Program-made: the position numbers and the translations under genes
Source of the DNA: an uncultured bacterium
GTDB lineage: Bacteria > Bacillota > Clostridia > Lachnospirales > Lachnospiraceae
Assembly: GCA_947088515.1 (NCBI GenBank)
Contig: CAMUHA010000189.1
Coordinates: forward strand, 1-6,428
DNA: 6,428 nt
Direction: 5' to 3'
The notes under the pieces: generated by a model
What the model was told of the DNA's origin: nothing
The model's database searches: none
Seen by the model: the letters and a program-made list of their open reading frames with translations, nothing else
Part shown: positions 5,575 through 6,428 of the stretch, in pieces
Layout of the letters: each line of letters opens with the position of its first letter
How positions within the stretch are numbered: position 1 is the first letter of the stretch

Positions 5575-5991
5575 ATGAGTAAGATAAATCAGGAAGCTGA
5601 ACAGATAATGATTGAACGTTTTGGAATAGATACAATTATAGCGCTTGCAACACAGAAAAACGAAATGCCTTATGTCCGGTATGTAAATGCCTATTATGAG
5701 AATGGTGCATTTTACATAATTACATATGCACTATCTAATAAAATGGAACACATAAAAAATAACCCTACCGTTGCAATAGCAGGTGAATGGTTTACTGCAC
5801 ATGGTAAAGGAATTAATTTAGGTTACTTCGGGAAAAAGGAAAATTGTTCAATTGCTGAAAAATTAAAAAATGTCTTTGCAGAATGGATTGATAACGGACA
5901 TAATAATTTTGATGATGAAAACACTATAATTCTATGTGTAGAATTAACAGACGGATTACTGCTGTCACATGGTACAAGGTATGAGTTTTAG
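5575..5991 (+). CDS. Second FMN split-barrel (PNPOx-like) protein
   Basis: A 138-residue protein with the split-barrel pattern: TIIALATQKNEMPYVRYVNA (residues 20-39), GAFYIITYALSNKMEHIKNN (44-63, strand plus FMN-phosphate loop), TVAIAGEWFTAHGKG (65-79) and a final strand around TIILCVELTDGLLL (117-130). In place and order these match the PNPOx-like fold, but identity to the neighbouring FMN protein is low, so it is a distinct subfamily and not a recent duplicate. The chosen ATG at 5575 has AGGGGG with 8-base spacing; an ATG four bases earlier runs straight into a stop. The gene is visibly richer in A/T than the MarR and first FMN genes. Function beyond flavin binding cannot be told. Confidence 0.75.
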   Translation: MSKINQEAEQIMIERFGIDTIIALATQKNEMPYVRYVNAYYENGAFYIITYALSNKMEHIKNNPTVAIAGEWFTAHGKGINLGYFGKKENCSIAEKLKNVFAEWIDNGHNNFDDENTIILCVELTDGLLLSHGTRYEF

Positions 5992-6043
5992 CGCTTTGAT
6001 TTTATCGGATTAACGCATTTGGGATTGGCGTGTTGATTCTAAC

Positions 6044-6266
6044 TTGACACGCTTGTTGCTGACCTTCCCGACACCTGCAAACTGACAAAGCAGGACAAGG
6101 CATCTAAGACCTATTCTTTTCCAAGCCTTATATCCGCTGCCCTAAGCTGAGGGCAGTCAGCACAGAGCAGAGGGAATGGGCAAGGCAGATGGCCATTGCT
6201 GATAATAAGGCAAAGAAACCTCAAGTAAAATTTAATGGAGTTTTGTGTGCGTTTGAGGTAAAATAA
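6044..6266 (+). pseudogene. Frameshifted gene remnant, family not recognised
   Basis: Two protein-like segments lie in different frames. The first (6044-6150) reads LDTLVADLPDTCKLTKQDKA, then SKTYSFPSLISAALS and a stop. The second, from about 6130, reads IRCPKLRAVSTEQREWARQM, then a Lys-rich stretch and VKFNGVLCAFEVK, ending in TAA at 6264-6266. The second looks like the intact C-terminus of a basic, possibly nucleic-acid-associated protein. A frameshift near 6120-6147 links them. No start codon or ribosome site is visible, so the 5' part is gone. It may be debris of a mobile element, which fits the changed base composition here, but I do not recognise the family. It fills most of the 319-bp gap before the last gene; 5992-6043 holds only a weak GCGTGT/ACACGC repeat. 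Confidence 0.45.
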
Positions 6267-6310
6267 TGACGTTGAACAATTCAATAAATCGGAATCAATG
6301 GAGGTAACTT

Positions 6311-6428
6311 ATGAGTATTTATGAAAAATGTCCAGAATTTGAAAGCGAAAGATTTTTAATTAGACTGTTTGACGACAAAGATTGTGATGATTTATTAAAA
6401 GTATATAGTGATAAAAAAGCATTGCCTT
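6311..6428 (+). CDS. GNAT-family N-acetyltransferase, N-terminal part
   Basis: Only the first 39 codons are in the window. They read MSIYEKCPEFESERFLIRLF and continue DDKDCDDLLKVYSDKKALP. The pattern E-S-E-R-F-x-I-R with an acidic helix after it is the usual start of RimJ/RimL-type GNAT acetyltransferases, which move an acetyl group from acetyl-CoA to an amine of a protein, drug or small metabolite. The catalytic and acetyl-CoA-binding motifs lie outside the window. The start is firm: GGAGG at 6300-6304 with six-base spacing. The segment is A/T-rich like the second FMN protein. Confidence 0.75.
   Translation, partial: MSIYEKCPEFESERFLIRLFDDKDCDDLLKVYSDKKALP

Noticed and set aside
6028..6052. 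GCGTGT/ACACGC inverted repeat after the second FMN gene, considered as a terminator
   Set aside because: The stem is only 6 bp with a 13-base loop and no T run follows.
6272..6284. TTGAA-CAA-TTCAA palindrome before the acetyltransferase gene
   Set aside because: Short, A/T-rich and without a nearby convincing promoter, so it is likely chance.

Overview
The window looks like chromosomal DNA of a low-to-moderate GC Firmicute, most likely a gut clostridium of the Lachnospiraceae type. This rests on the AGGAGG-type ribosome sites, A/T-rich promoters, a Clostridia-style small protein ending in a Cys-His-Thr-x-Thr-Tyr motif, and the mix of efflux, MarR and FMN split-barrel genes. The assignment is inferred from general appearance, not from a database search.

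Left part (1-1361, minus strand): a wrecked two-component system. The response regulator keeps most of its receiver domain, but just after the ADDYV motif the sequence jumps into the sensor kinase near the end of its first membrane helix, so the DNA-binding domain and kinase start are gone. The kinase has a second lesion after its second membrane helix, where the HAMP linker and phospho-accepting His region are missing and the frame shifts. Upstream, the regulator promoter still carries an 11-bp-spaced direct repeat of the kind OmpR/PhoB-type regulators bind.

Centre-left (1366-3574, minus strand): a 247-residue protein joining an N-terminal winged helix with Z-alpha-like residue spacing to a PD-(D/E)XK nuclease-like domain, with its own promoter; then a strong terminator and a 430-residue MFS exporter.

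The 477-bp stretch 3575-4051 has no intact gene. It holds, reading toward the MFS gene on the minus strand, a terminator for the 76-residue gene, a good extended -10 promoter, a roughly 50-codon protein-like remnant, and a 9-bp-arm stem-loop. The MFS gene may therefore have a leader of about 310 nt.

Centre (4052-4520): a small conserved-looking minus-strand protein and, divergent from it, a plus-strand promoter followed at once by a perfect inverted repeat that is a likely MarR operator.

Right part (4521-6428, plus strand): a MarR-family regulator with a TTG start, 27 bp later a pyridoxamine-phosphate-oxidase-like FMN protein, a 163-bp gap rich in inverted repeats, a second and very different FMN split-barrel protein, a frameshifted gene remnant, and the start of a GNAT acetyltransferase cut by the window edge. 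MarR and the first FMN protein probably form one autoregulated operon; the A/T-richer genes to the right look like a separate, later arrival.

I see no rRNA, tRNA, CRISPR array, complete insertion sequence or recognisable riboswitch. The most interesting candidates are the Z-alpha-like/PD-(D/E)XK protein and the structured MFS leader.
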